Assembly: GCF_042657165.1 (NCBI RefSeq)
Contig: NZ_JBHSNJ010000002.1
Span: forward strand, 62,001 to 126,000
DNA from: Agrilutibacter niabensis
Lineage (GTDB): Bacteria; Pseudomonadota; Gammaproteobacteria; Xanthomonadales; Xanthomonadaceae
DNA: 64,000 nt
Direction of reading: 5' to 3'
Shown: one piece after another, positions 29,282-37,591 of the stretch
Layout of the letters: each line of letters opens with the position of its first letter
Position numbering within the stretch: position 1 is the first letter of the stretch
The notes under the pieces: generated by a model
What the model was told of the DNA's origin: nothing
Database searches by the model: none
The model's input: the letters and a program-made list of their open reading frames with translations, nothing else
Translations under genes and position numbers: made by a program

Positions 29282-29674
29282 TCAGGGTTTCGGCGGCGTC
29301 TGCGTGGGCGAATCGACCGCGGCAGGCACGGCCTGCGGCGCTTCGTGCGCCGGCGCGGCCGTAGGACCTACCGGCGGGAGCGCCTGCACGGGGCCCCCGG
29401 TAATCCGCGGCTGGAATCCGAACTGCTCGTCGCCATGCGCCGACACGATCATGCGCACCATCGAGCCCGGCACCATCAGTTCGATCTGCACCACCTTTCC
29501 GTCATGCGCCTGCCCGCTGAGCGTCATCTCGATCAGCGCGCCACCGGTGTCGACCTCGCCGCACAGCACGTGCTGGTTGTCGCCCTCGCCGAGCAGGTAC
29601 GGCTTGATCGGATCCCCCAGCGCTTCCAGCGCCTGCGAGTGGAAGAAGACGAAGTAACCGTGCGCTTCATTCAT
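29282..29674 (-). CDS. Uncharacterised protein with Pro/Ala-rich tail
   Basis: 130 residues. The first 95 look like a compact beta-rich domain; the last 35 are Pro/Ala-rich and disordered. No signal peptide or membrane helix. It starts 43 nt after the purT stop with a GGAG site, so it is likely the second gene of a purT transcript. No function can be assigned. Confidence 0.7.
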   Translation of the reverse strand: MNEAHGYFVFFHSQALEALGDPIKPYLLGEGDNQHVLCGEVDTGGALIEMTLSGQAHDGKVVQIELMVPGSMVRMIVSAHGDEQFGFQPRITGGPVQALPPVGPTAAPAHEAPQAVPAAVDSPTQTPPKP

Positions 29675-29717
29675 GGTTGTTGCTCCGGTTCCATGCAGTC
29701 ATTTCAAGCGCAACTGT

Positions 29718-30917
29718 TCAACGCAACTCGATGGTGAGCGCAGCCGCCGCTTCGCGGGAGCGCTGGCGGGCCTGTTCGATGTCATCGGCAAGGGCGAGCG
29801 TCACCGCGACGCGGCGATGACCTGCCACCCGCGGCTTGCCGAACAGGCGCAGCTGCGTGTCGGCCTGCGCCAGCGCGGCGTCCACGCCGGCGAACACCGG
29901 CACGCCATGGCCGTGCGCCAGCACCGCGCACGAGGCCGACGCGCCCTGCTGGCGGATCACCGGAACCGGCAGGCCCAGGATCGCGCGCGCGTGCAATGCG
30001 AACTCGCTCAGGTCCTGCGACACCAGCGTAACCAGGCCGGTGTCATGCGGGCGTGGCGAGACCTCGCTGAACCAGACCTCGTCGCCCTGCACGAACAACT
30101 CGACGCCGAACACGCCCCAACCGCCCAGGTCGTCGGTGATCGCCTTCGCGATCTGCTGCGCGCGCTCCAGCGCCTTCGCCGACATCGGCTGCGGCTGCCA
30201 GCTCTCGCGGTAGTCGCCGTCGCGCTGCAGGTGGCCGATCGGGTCGCAGAAACTGGTGCCGTCGCGGTGGCGCACGGTGAGCAGGGTGATTTCGTAGTCG
30301 AAATGGACGAAGCCCTCGACGATCACGCGGCCGGCACCGGCGCGGCCGCCGGTCTGCGCGTAGTCCCATGCGGCGTCGACGTCCGCGGCCGTGCGAACCA
30401 GCGACTGGCCCTTGCCCGAGGACGACATGACCGGCTTCACCACGCACGGCAGGCCGATCGCCGCCACGCCTTCGCGGTAGTCCTCGAGCGTGTCGACGAA
30501 ACGGTAGGGCGACGTCGGCAGCCCCAGCGTCTCCGCGGCGAGGCGGCGGATGCCCTCGCGGTCCATGGTCAGCCGGGCCGCGCGCGCGGTGGGTATGACG
30601 CGCGTGTCGGTACCGCGTCCGGCGAACTCCTGCTCCAGTTCCACCAGCGTCTGGGTGTGGATGGCCTCGATCTCAGGCACGATCAGGTGCGGCCGCTCAA
30701 TCGCCACCAGCGCACGTATCGCGGCGCCATCGAGCATGTCGAGGACATGGTTGCGATGGGCGACCTGCATGGCCGGCGCGTCGGCGTAACGGTCGGCGGC
30801 GATGACTTCCACGCCCAAGCGCTGCAGTTCGATCGCCACTTCCTTGCCGAGCTCTCCCGATCCGAGCAGGAGCACGCGGAAGGCATGCGGGGACAGTGGC
30901 GTACCGAGCTGGGTCAT
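29718..30917 (-). CDS. purT: Formate-dependent phosphoribosylglycinamide formyltransferase
   Basis: 399-residue ATP-grasp enzyme making formyl-GAR from GAR, formate and ATP in purine synthesis, the folate-independent alternative to PurN. The opening 'RVLLLGSGELGKEVAIELQRLG' segment region and ATP-grasp motifs such as 'KPVMSSSGKGQS' and 'EVSPRPHDTG' are intact. Links one-carbon metabolism here with the riboswitch-controlled glycine cleavage gene further along the window. Divergent from a lipoprotein gene. Confidence 0.96.
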   Translation of the reverse strand: MTQLGTPLSPHAFRVLLLGSGELGKEVAIELQRLGVEVIAADRYADAPAMQVAHRNHVLDMLDGAAIRALVAIERPHLIVPEIEAIHTQTLVELEQEFAGRGTDTRVIPTARAARLTMDREGIRRLAAETLGLPTSPYRFVDTLEDYREGVAAIGLPCVVKPVMSSSGKGQSLVRTAADVDAAWDYAQTGGRAGAGRVIVEGFVHFDYEITLLTVRHRDGTSFCDPIGHLQRDGDYRESWQPQPMSAKALERAQQIAKAITDDLGGWGVFGVELFVQGDEVWFSEVSPRPHDTGLVTLVSQDLSEFALHARAILGLPVPVIRQQGASASCAVLAHGHGVPVFAGVDAALAQADTQLRLFGKPRVAGHRRVAVTLALADDIEQARQRSREAAAALTIELR

Positions 30918-31017
30918 GGCAGTCGAAGCGCACGAGGCGCGAGGAGAATGGGAGCGCCTAGTTTACCGGCCACTAGCCGGCGTGGCCGGATTGCGGAACG
31001 CATGCCATTCTTCCGCC

Positions 31018-31932
31018 ATGTCGCGTTTCGGCCTGCCCCCGCTGCTGTTCGTCCTCGCCGCACTGCATGCGGCCGGCTGCACGCGCGAGGAAAGCAAGGC
31101 AACCGAAGCCCGCAGCGGTTCCCTGTCGGGCGTCCTGCTGGACTCGCAACTGGCGGAGACCAGCGGCCTCGCTGCATCGCGTCGCCATCGCGACGTGCTG
31201 TGGCTGCACGATGACGGCGGCAATCCCGCGCGCCTGTTCGCCATCGACACCAATGGCAATCGCCTGGCTACGCTGCGCATCGAGGGCGTGACCAAGACCG
31301 ACTGGGAGGACATGGCCGCCTTCCGCCTCGACGGTCGCGACTACCTGCTGGTGGCCGACACCGGCGACAACGGCGGCCTGCGCCGCACGCTGCAGCTGCA
31401 CGCCATCGAGGAACCCGCCAAGCTCGAGAACGCGCGCCTGAAACCGGCATGGTCGATCGCGTTCCGCTGGCCCGACGGTCCGCGCGACTGCGAGGCGGTC
31501 GCCATCGATGAGCGCAACCGCCAGATCCTGCTGGTCTCGAAGAAGCGCCAGCCGCCGGAGGTCTTTGCCCTGCCCCTGCGATCGCTGGGCGGCGTGCAGA
31601 CCGCGCAACTGCTCGGGACGCTGGCCGGCGTGCCACGGCCCGACGCCGAGGAACTGCGCCGCAACCCCAGGCAGGCGCGCACCCAGCACCAGGTGACCGC
31701 CGCCGACATCTCACCCGACGACCGCACGCTCGCGGTGATGACCTACCACGACCTCCTGCTCTATCCGCGCCGCAACGGCCAGTCGTGGGCGCAGGCCATC
31801 GGCGTCGCTCCCACGGTCGCCACCCTGCCCTGGCTGCCGCAGGCCGAAGCCATGGGCTGGTCGCGCGATGGCAAGACGATCTATGTCACCGGCGAATTCA
31901 TTCCGGCCCCGCTGTATCGGATCGAACCCTGA
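31018..31932 (+). CDS. Lipoprotein with beta-propeller-like repeats, function unknown
   Basis: 304 residues with a lipoprotein signal (HAAGC). The mature chain has repeated strands with 'LWLHDDGGNPARLFAID', 'LLVADTGDNGG' and 'GWSRDGKTIYVTGE', the pattern of an acidic, calcium-binding-like beta-propeller (SdiA/phytase-like or esterase-like). I cannot assign an activity. Start ATG at 31018. Confidence 0.75.
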   Translation: MSRFGLPPLLFVLAALHAAGCTREESKATEARSGSLSGVLLDSQLAETSGLAASRRHRDVLWLHDDGGNPARLFAIDTNGNRLATLRIEGVTKTDWEDMAAFRLDGRDYLLVADTGDNGGLRRTLQLHAIEEPAKLENARLKPAWSIAFRWPDGPRDCEAVAIDERNRQILLVSKKRQPPEVFALPLRSLGGVQTAQLLGTLAGVPRPDAEELRRNPRQARTQHQVTAADISPDDRTLAVMTYHDLLLYPRRNGQSWAQAIGVAPTVATLPWLPQAEAMGWSRDGKTIYVTGEFIPAPLYRIEP

Positions 31933-32042
31933 TCGTTCGCATCGGTCGGCATCAGCCGGCCCATCGCTGTGCGGGCCATGGCGCACCGGGCACCCTCGCC
32001 CTTCCCTGGCTCCGACAGACCAGTCCGCTCGTCGGCTCTGTG

Positions 32043-32068
32043 TTGACTTGATATCAATTTGATATCAA
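32043..32068 (+). promoter_or_regulatory. Promoter with two TTGATATCAA operators
   Basis: Two identical 10-bp palindromes TTGATATCAA at 32048-32057 and 32059-32068 (11-bp period, one helical turn) overlap a -35 like TTGACT (32043-32048) and the spacer/-10 region (AATATT at 32067-32072). Paired short palindromes one turn apart are how ribbon-helix-helix dimers bind; a gene for such a protein is the third in this operon. Confidence 0.7.
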
Positions 32069-32095
32069 TATTTTCGAACACAGGAGAGCCAACCC

Positions 32096-32959
32096 ATGAA
32101 AGAGAACCCGACCCAGTCCCTCCCCGGCATCCCGACCCTGCTGGGCCTCCTCCTCGCCGGGCTGCTGGCCGGCTATCTCTTCTTCATCGGCGTATCGACC
32201 CATGCGCCGCTCATGCTGGTGCTGGCGATCGTGGTCGGCGTGCTCGCCGCCTTCTGCCTGTGCGGCCTGTACATGGTGGAACCCAACCAGGCCGCGGTGC
32301 TGAGCCTGTTCGGCAAGTACGTCGGCACGGTCAAGGAGAACGGCCTGCGCTGGAATAACCCCTTCTACTCCAAGAAGAAAGTCAGCCAGCGCGTGCGCAA
32401 CTTCGAGAGCGGCAAGCTCAAGGTCAACGAGCTCGACGGCTCGCCGATCGAAATCGCCGCGGTGATCGTGTGGCAGGTGGTGGACAGCGCCGAGGCCGTC
32501 TACAACGTCGACGACTACGAGAGCTTCGTGCACATCCAGTCCGAATCGGCGCTGCGCGCGATGGCCACGAGCTACCCCTACGACCAGCACGAGGAGGGCC
32601 AGTTCGCCCTGCGCAGCCACGCCACCGAGATCTCGCAGCACCTGGAGAAGGAACTGTCCGAACGCCTCGCCGATGCCGGCGTGCAGGTGCTCAACGCCCG
32701 CATCAGCCACCTCGCCTACGCACCGGAAATCGCCCAGGCGATGCTGCAGCGGCAACAGGCCAACGCGATCATCGCCGCACGCACGCGGATCGTCGCCGGT
32801 GCCGTGGGCATGGTCGAGATGGCGCTCGCCGAGCTGCAGAAGAACGGCGTGGTCCACCTCGACGAGGAACGCAAGGCGCAGATGGTGAGCAACCTCCTGG
32901 TGGTGCTGTGCGGCGAACGCGCCACGCAGCCGATCGTCAACGCCGGCACGCTGTACTGA
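32096..32959 (+). CDS. SPFH/band-7 domain membrane protein
   Basis: 287 residues: two N-terminal membrane helices (about 14-34 and 38-60), then a stomatin/prohibitin-type SPFH domain (from 'GLYMVEPNQAAVLSLFG' to about 215) and a C-terminal helical tail. SPFH proteins form membrane microdomain scaffolds and control membrane proteases. Strong AGGAGAG site 7 nt before ATG. First gene of a compact operon with its own RHH regulator. Confidence 0.88.
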   Translation: MKENPTQSLPGIPTLLGLLLAGLLAGYLFFIGVSTHAPLMLVLAIVVGVLAAFCLCGLYMVEPNQAAVLSLFGKYVGTVKENGLRWNNPFYSKKKVSQRVRNFESGKLKVNELDGSPIEIAAVIVWQVVDSAEAVYNVDDYESFVHIQSESALRAMATSYPYDQHEEGQFALRSHATEISQHLEKELSERLADAGVQVLNARISHLAYAPEIAQAMLQRQQANAIIAARTRIVAGAVGMVEMALAELQKNGVVHLDEERKAQMVSNLLVVLCGERATQPIVNAGTLY

Positions 32960-32969
32960 GGACACGGCC

Positions 32970-33053
32970 ATGACAGCGTCCATCGGTGCCACCGTCGTCA
33001 TCCTGATCATCGCCATCGCAGCGCACCGGCGCCGCCACCCGCGCGGGGACTGA
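32970..33053 (+). CDS. 27-residue single-pass membrane peptide
   Basis: ATG at 32970, TGA at 33051-33053: a short N-terminus, one hydrophobic stretch (ATVVILIIAIA) and a strongly basic tail HRRRHPRGD. It fits exactly between the SPFH stop and the RHH start (10 and 4 nt gaps) and its composition is that of a positive-inside small membrane protein. Function unknown; could be a partner of the SPFH protein. Confidence 0.55.
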   Translation: MTASIGATVVILIIAIAAHRRRHPRGD

Positions 33054-33057
33054 GCAG

Positions 33058-33255
33058 GTGGTGGAGAAGAAGGCCTATCCGCTGCGCATCAACGCCGACG
33101 TTCTCAACGCGGCGCAGCGCTGGGCCGACGACGAGCTGCGCAGCCTCAACGCGCAGATCGAATACGTATTGCGCGATGCGCTGCGACGCGCGGGACGGCT
33201 ACCCAGGCCGCCCGGGGACGCGACACCGGAATCGACTTCGGGAGACGAGGAATGA
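33058..33255 (+). CDS. Arc-family ribbon-helix-helix DNA-binding protein
   Basis: 65 residues. An Arc/MetJ-type RHH core: beta strand 'AYPLRIN', helix 1 'ADVLNAAQRWADDEL', helix 2 'SLNAQIEYVLRDALRR', then a disordered acidic tail. Two adjacent GTG codons (33058, 33061) can start it. It is the most likely repressor for the paired TTGATATCAA palindromes upstream of the operon (autoregulation; inference). Its TGA overlaps the next ATG. Confidence 0.85.
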   Translation: MVEKKAYPLRINADVLNAAQRWADDELRSLNAQIEYVLRDALRRAGRLPRPPGDATPESTSGDEE

Positions 33256-33767
33256 ACCCGCAGGATTTCGCCATCCATCCGGCCAACGCACGACTGATCT
33301 GGCTGGTGCCAGGCCTCTCGATGCTCGCGGCGGTCATCGGCATCGGCTTCCTGCTCGCGCAGGAGCCCAGGGCGTGGATCGCACTGCCGGCCATCCTTGC
33401 AAGCCTCGGGCTAATGACCCTGGTATTCCGTCGACGCCGGGTCAGCCTGGCCGACGGAATCCTGACCGTTGCTGCAGGATTAAATACACGCCGTGTAGCC
33501 ACGGGCGAACTCGAACTGGCCAGCGCGCGCATCGTCGACCTGCGTGAACGCAGCGACTTCAAGCCGATGTTCAAGGTATTCGGCACCCGCGTTCCGGGCC
33601 TGAGCATGGGTCATTTCCGCCTTCGCGACCGCAGCCGCGCCTTCGTGCTGCTGACGGACGCTTCCCGCGTGCTGGTATTGAACGAACGCTCCGGCCGGCG
33701 CCTGCTGCTGAGTCTGGACAGGCCCCAGACCCTGCTCGACGCCCTCAAGGCCGCGCCACGTAGCTGA
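33252..33767 (+). CDS. Membrane protein with bacterial PH-like domain
   Basis: 171 residues: two membrane helices (about 14-35 and 41-58) followed by a beta-rich cytosolic domain of about 105 residues that reads like a bacterial pleckstrin-homology domain ('RVSLADGILTVAAG...'). Translationally coupled to the RHH gene (ATGA). Probably works at the membrane with the SPFH protein; inference from the operon. Confidence 0.72.
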   Translation: MNPQDFAIHPANARLIWLVPGLSMLAAVIGIGFLLAQEPRAWIALPAILASLGLMTLVFRRRRVSLADGILTVAAGLNTRRVATGELELASARIVDLRERSDFKPMFKVFGTRVPGLSMGHFRLRDRSRAFVLLTDASRVLVLNERSGRRLLLSLDRPQTLLDALKAAPRS

Positions 33768-33820
33768 TCGCGCGAATTCGCGCTGCCATGACCGCGCGCA
33801 ACCCGCGCAAGGAGTCCGTG

Positions 33821-34006
33821 ATGAAGCCGTTTACCGCCCTCGCCTGCCTGCTGCTCGCCCTCATCGCCCTGCTCCAGCTGACGCGGCTGCTGCTGGGCTG
33901 GGAGATCACCATCAACGGCTACGCGGTGCCGCTATGGGGCAGCGGTGTCGCCGCGCTCATCGCGGGCGCGTTGTCATTGATGGTGTGGCGAGAATCGCGG
34001 ATGTAA
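33821..34006 (+). CDS. Small two-helix membrane protein
   Basis: 61 residues with two hydrophobic segments (about 4-22 and 33-54) separated by 'WEITINGYAVPLWG'. The ATG at 33821 has an AAGGAG site at 6 nt; an earlier in-frame ATG at 33788 lacks one. Function unknown. Confidence 0.7.
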   Translation: MKPFTALACLLLALIALLQLTRLLLGWEITINGYAVPLWGSGVAALIAGALSLMVWRESRM

Positions 34007-34050
34007 TCGGGGCATGGCGCGTTGACGCAGCCGCCATTACCCTGCCCACC

Positions 34051-34851
34051 ATGCGCCCCTCCTCGCACCAGCTGGTCAACACCCCCGGGATAGAGATCTG
34101 GCCCGGCGGCCTGCTGCGGGCGCGCAGCAACCACGACGCGCGCGCGCTGGCGCGGGCGCGGCACGTATTGCGACGCAAGCGCGACGGCACGTACCTCGCC
34201 GCCGACCTGCCGGAAGGACTGCTGGCGCTGGTGCCGCGGTTGCGACGCGAAGACGGGATCGAGGCCGCGCTCGCGGTGCTCGACCATCTCTCCGAGCACC
34301 GGCGCGCCGGCATCGATGCAATCGGCGAACTGCCGCTGGACAGGTTGCAGGATCGACTCGAGGCCCTCGGCCTCGACCATGCCTACGGCGAGCGCACCGG
34401 CCTGCCGCTGGTGGCCGAACCCACGGCATTGACCCTCGCCGGCTTCGATCGCTATCGCCGACCGCTGTGGCTCGTGTCGGCGGCCGCGCGTGCATGGCGC
34501 TCGATGCAGGCCGCAGCGTTGCACGACAACGTGGTGCTGGAAGCCATCTCGGGTTACCGCAGCCACGATTACCAGCTCGGCATCTTCGAACGGAAGCTGG
34601 CGCGCGGGCTGACGGTCGCGGAGATACTCACCGTCAATGCGGCGCCGGGTTACAGCGAACATCATTCGGGCCGTGCGCTTGACATCGGCACGCTCGAAGA
34701 GCCGCCAGCGGAAGAGAGTTTCGAGCGCACGGTGGCGTTCACCTGGCTTCGCGACAACGCGTCGGCCTACGGCTTCGTGATGAGCTACCCGCGCGACAAC
34801 CCGTACGGGATCGTGTACGAGCCATGGCACTGGCGGTTCGGGGAACCCTGA
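34051..34851 (+). CDS. M15-family D,D-/L,D-carboxypeptidase (VanY-like)
   Basis: 266 residues. The C-terminal 150 residues contain the VanY/DacB zinc motifs S-x-H-x2-G-x-A-x-D (SEHHSGRALDIG) and E-x2-WH (EPWHWRF), plus the 'SGYRSHDYQ' strand. The N-terminal 110 residues are a separate helical region. No signal peptide is obvious, which is unusual for a wall peptidase and leaves export or a cytosolic recycling (LdcA-like) role open. Confidence 0.87.
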   Translation: MRPSSHQLVNTPGIEIWPGGLLRARSNHDARALARARHVLRRKRDGTYLAADLPEGLLALVPRLRREDGIEAALAVLDHLSEHRRAGIDAIGELPLDRLQDRLEALGLDHAYGERTGLPLVAEPTALTLAGFDRYRRPLWLVSAAARAWRSMQAAALHDNVVLEAISGYRSHDYQLGIFERKLARGLTVAEILTVNAAPGYSEHHSGRALDIGTLEEPPAEESFERTVAFTWLRDNASAYGFVMSYPRDNPYGIVYEPWHWRFGEP

Positions 34852-34888
34852 TCGGCACGACCAGTGCGCAGGTCGGGCGGCCTGGCTC

Positions 34889-35563
34889 CTACTCCTGCGA
34901 ACGCCTGGTCGGCTCCTTCGCCTTCACTCCCGCATCGGCGATGCGCCACAGGTACAGGCTGGCGTAGGTGCGGTATGGACCCCAGCGCTCGCCGCGTTCG
35001 AGCAGCTCCTTCGGCTTGAGCATTTCCTCGAGCTTGTCGACGACCTGGGCACCCTTGCGCACGCCGAGGTCGTCCACCGGCAGCACGTCCGGCCGGCCCA
35101 GTCGGAACATCAGCATCATCTCGACGGTCCAGCGTCCGATGCCGCGGATCGACGTCAGCGCATCGATGATGGCGTCGTTGTCCATCGTGCTCATGCGGCG
35201 CAGGTCGGGAATCTCGCCACGCGCCTCGCGCGCGGCGAGATCACGCAGCGCGAGCGTCTTGTTGCCGGAAACGCCGCAGGCACGCAGGCCGGGGTCGTCC
35301 ACCTTGGCGAGGGTGTCGCAGTGGAAGCGGGTGCTGCCGATGGCGCCTTCGACGCGCCCGACGATGGTCCCCGCGGCCTTGCCGCTGAGCTGCTGGTAGA
35401 GGATCGCGCGCGCGAGCGCGTCCACGGGATCGAAAGCCTTGCGCCAGCGCGGATCGGGCTTGATCGGACCCAGCTTCTTCATCCACGTACCGAGCTTGCG
35501 GTCGCACCTGGCGAGGTGGGCGAAGGCGGCGTCGGTATCGAATCCCCTTGAATGGCGCGGCAT
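34889..35563 (-). CDS. DNA-3-methyladenine glycosylase (AlkA/Mag1-like)
   Basis: 224-residue HhH-GPD base-excision enzyme. Helix-hairpin-helix 'IRGIGRWTVEMML' and the catalytic aspartate in 'LPVDDLGVRKG' are intact; no iron-sulfur cluster. It lacks the AlkA N-terminal domain, so it resembles the shorter Mag1/AfAlkA type that excises alkylated purines. Starts at ATG 35563, 22 nt after the DUF423 stop. Confidence 0.9.
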   Translation of the reverse strand: MPRHSRGFDTDAAFAHLARCDRKLGTWMKKLGPIKPDPRWRKAFDPVDALARAILYQQLSGKAAGTIVGRVEGAIGSTRFHCDTLAKVDDPGLRACGVSGNKTLALRDLAAREARGEIPDLRRMSTMDNDAIIDALTSIRGIGRWTVEMMLMFRLGRPDVLPVDDLGVRKGAQVVDKLEEMLKPKELLERGERWGPYRTYASLYLWRIADAGVKAKEPTRRSQE

Positions 35564-35585
35564 GCAGCGTCTCCGATGGATCTGG

Positions 35586-35960
35586 TCAGTAGCCGCGCAA
35601 TGCGGCGATGGCCCACGCGGCCCAACCCGCGATAAGCAGAATGCCACCGGTCGGCGCGAGGGTAGTCGGCCATCCCAGGAGCACGCTGCCGACCAGGCTG
35701 CCGCAGAACAACAGCACGCCCGATTGCAGCGCAAGCGACGCAGCGAACATCCACGGCCCGCGCACCTGCGGCGCCAGCGCCACGAAAGCAATGCCGTGCC
35801 CGAAGGCGAACACTGCGGCGGTCTGCAGCCGCGCCTGCGACGGTCCATCCGTGGCGTGCGCGGCGTAGGCCGACAACGCCACCGCAATGGCGCAGAGCAG
35901 GGCGCCGACGAATCCCTGCCAGCGGTGGAATCCCTTTTGCAGGAGCTTGTCGTGTTGCAT
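35586..35960 (-). CDS. DUF423 family membrane protein (YgdD-like)
   Basis: 124 residues with four predicted membrane helices and the family pattern 'ALSAYAAHA' and 'GHGIAFVAL'. Function unknown. First gene of a two-gene unit with the DNA glycosylase. ATG at 35960; a longer in-frame start is rejected. Confidence 0.87.
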   Translation of the reverse strand: MQHDKLLQKGFHRWQGFVGALLCAIAVALSAYAAHATDGPSQARLQTAAVFAFGHGIAFVALAPQVRGPWMFAASLALQSGVLLFCGSLVGSVLLGWPTTLAPTGGILLIAGWAAWAIAALRGY

Positions 35961-36082
35961 GCGTCGAGCTCCGGGGGGCGGTGTGCGCCATGCATGGTAG
36001 CGCCCGATCCGCAGGACGGCTTTCCTGCCATGCAACGCAGCAGGCGTTGGATGGCGTGAATACGGACGCGCGCGGCGCAAAA

Positions 36083-36113
36083 AACGAAAACGCCGCGCAT
36101 GAAGCGCGGCGTT
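36083..36113 (-). terminator. Intrinsic terminator of the SRPBCC gene
   Basis: 10-bp stem AACGCCGCGC/GCGCGGCGTT (36089-36098/36104-36113) with a 5-nt loop; read on the minus strand it is followed by TTTTCGTTTTTT. Confidence 0.9.
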
Positions 36114-36136
36114 TCGGGTGCAACGGGGCCGGGGGA

Positions 36137-37216
36137 TTACTTGATCGCCCAGACCACTTCGTATTCGCCTTCCTGGCCCGGGGCGAAGCCGGCATCGATG
36201 CCGGCCTTCCAGGTCTCGTACGGACGATCGATGGTTTCGTAGCCGCGGGTCATGGCCCAGGCGCGCAGCGCGTCACGCACGTTCTGCAGGTTCGACATGT
36301 GGCCCTTGAACGGGACCATGGCGATCTTGCCCGGCGGGTTGTAGAGCAGCTCGACGCTGTTGGCCAGCTTCAGGTCTGCCAGCTGCGCGGTGGCGTCGGT
36401 ACCGGCCTTGCGGACCGGCTGGGCGACGTCGAACGAGTAGATCTGGCTGCCGTATTCGTTGGTGATGATGCGCACCGGACCCGCAGGCTCGAGCCCATTG
36501 GCCGCGATGTTCTTCTTGATCCACTCGATGTTGGTCTTCATCTGGGTCTGGATCGTGATCTGGTTCAGCGGAACCGCGGCGTTGAGCACCAGCAGGTTCT
36601 CGCCCGGACGATCGACCAGGCGCGGCGCCATCGCCGGGTCATCCTTGCCCAGGACGGTGTAGTCGAGGTTCGGGATCGTGGCCAGCATGTTGCTCAGGCT
36701 GCTCAGGCCAACCTTCATCTTCTCGCCGATGTTGCTCGTCACGTACAGGCCCGAGTAACGGCCGAGCAGGTTCATGCCGTAGTCGACGCTGTAGCTCTGC
36801 GTGATCTGGATGTTGCGGCCGCCCTTGCCGGTCGGGGTGAAGGTGAATTCGGACTTCTTGTTGGTGCCACGGTCGACGTCTTCGATCGCGTAGGCGACGC
36901 TCTTGCCCGGCACGCTGTTGGCGATCGTCCAGCTGCCATCGCCCAGGGCCGGCACTTCGGAGTTCCAGCTGACCTTCGCGCCCACGCCCGTTTCCGGGCC
37001 CGAGAGGTTGATCTTGATCTTCGGATCGCCGGCGACGGCCGGGTTCCAGTCCTTGAAGCGGCGCACGCTGTTCAAGGTGTCGTAAACGATGGTCATCTTG
37101 CGGTTGGTCTCAACCGAGTTTTCCAGATGACGGCTCGACGGCAGCAGGAAGCCGACGACGGTGAACAGCACGGCGACGATCGCCAGGGAAATCAGGATCT
37201 CGAGCAGACGGGTCAT
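36137..37216 (-). CDS. Membrane-anchored SRPBCC/GyrI-like two-domain protein
   Basis: 359 residues: one N-terminal membrane helix (about 5-26), then a START/polyketide-cyclase-like domain of about 140 residues ('RRFKDWNPAVAGDPKIKI'), then a C-terminal part of about 160 residues with the layout of a GyrI/AraC effector-binding domain. Such fusions are common in Xanthomonadaceae but uncharacterised; they may bind a small hydrophobic ligand. Monocistronic with a strong terminator. Confidence 0.75.
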   Translation of the reverse strand: MTRLLEILISLAIVAVLFTVVGFLLPSSRHLENSVETNRKMTIVYDTLNSVRRFKDWNPAVAGDPKIKINLSGPETGVGAKVSWNSEVPALGDGSWTIANSVPGKSVAYAIEDVDRGTNKKSEFTFTPTGKGGRNIQITQSYSVDYGMNLLGRYSGLYVTSNIGEKMKVGLSSLSNMLATIPNLDYTVLGKDDPAMAPRLVDRPGENLLVLNAAVPLNQITIQTQMKTNIEWIKKNIAANGLEPAGPVRIITNEYGSQIYSFDVAQPVRKAGTDATAQLADLKLANSVELLYNPPGKIAMVPFKGHMSNLQNVRDALRAWAMTRGYETIDRPYETWKAGIDAGFAPGQEGEYEVVWAIK

Positions 37217-37591
37217 TCAGGTTCTCCAGGGCCCGGTCTCGGCAATCGGCCGGGGCGCAAGTCGGCAATCGTAACCCAGCAGGCGGCTGCAAGGCAGCAT
37301 GGGACGGCGCGGAAACCACCGGCAGCGCCCGGGGAAGCCGCCGGGCCGCCACGAAACGCAAACCCGGTCAATGTTGTGTGGCGCTCATCACGGGGCACCT
37401 GCGCCCGCCTCTGGGGGGCGCGACAAGCCAACCGGAAACCGCGCGGCGCCAGGCTAGGCGCCTAGCTGGGCGAGGAAGGTCCTAAGGCGCCGCCCCGGCC
37501 CGGTTACCCACCCGATTCTGGGACCAGAGGGAAGCGCGGCGCCATGCCTGCGAACGCCCGGCGCACTGCGCCGGGCCGGGCATCCTGTCGC
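37217..37591. other. 375-bp gap without a gene
   Basis: Lies upstream of the SRPBCC gene and downstream of the response-regulator gene, both minus strand. It holds an exact 14-bp palindrome GCTAGGC/GCCTAGC at 37453-37466 and a GC hairpin after the regulator stop (37556-37563/37569-37576, 8-bp stem, no T-run). No open frame looks coding. Confidence 0.6.

Noticed and set aside
34889..36100. Possible fusion of the DNA glycosylase with a longer N-terminal region
   Set aside because: The extension overlaps DUF423 in another frame; the enzyme starts naturally at 35563.
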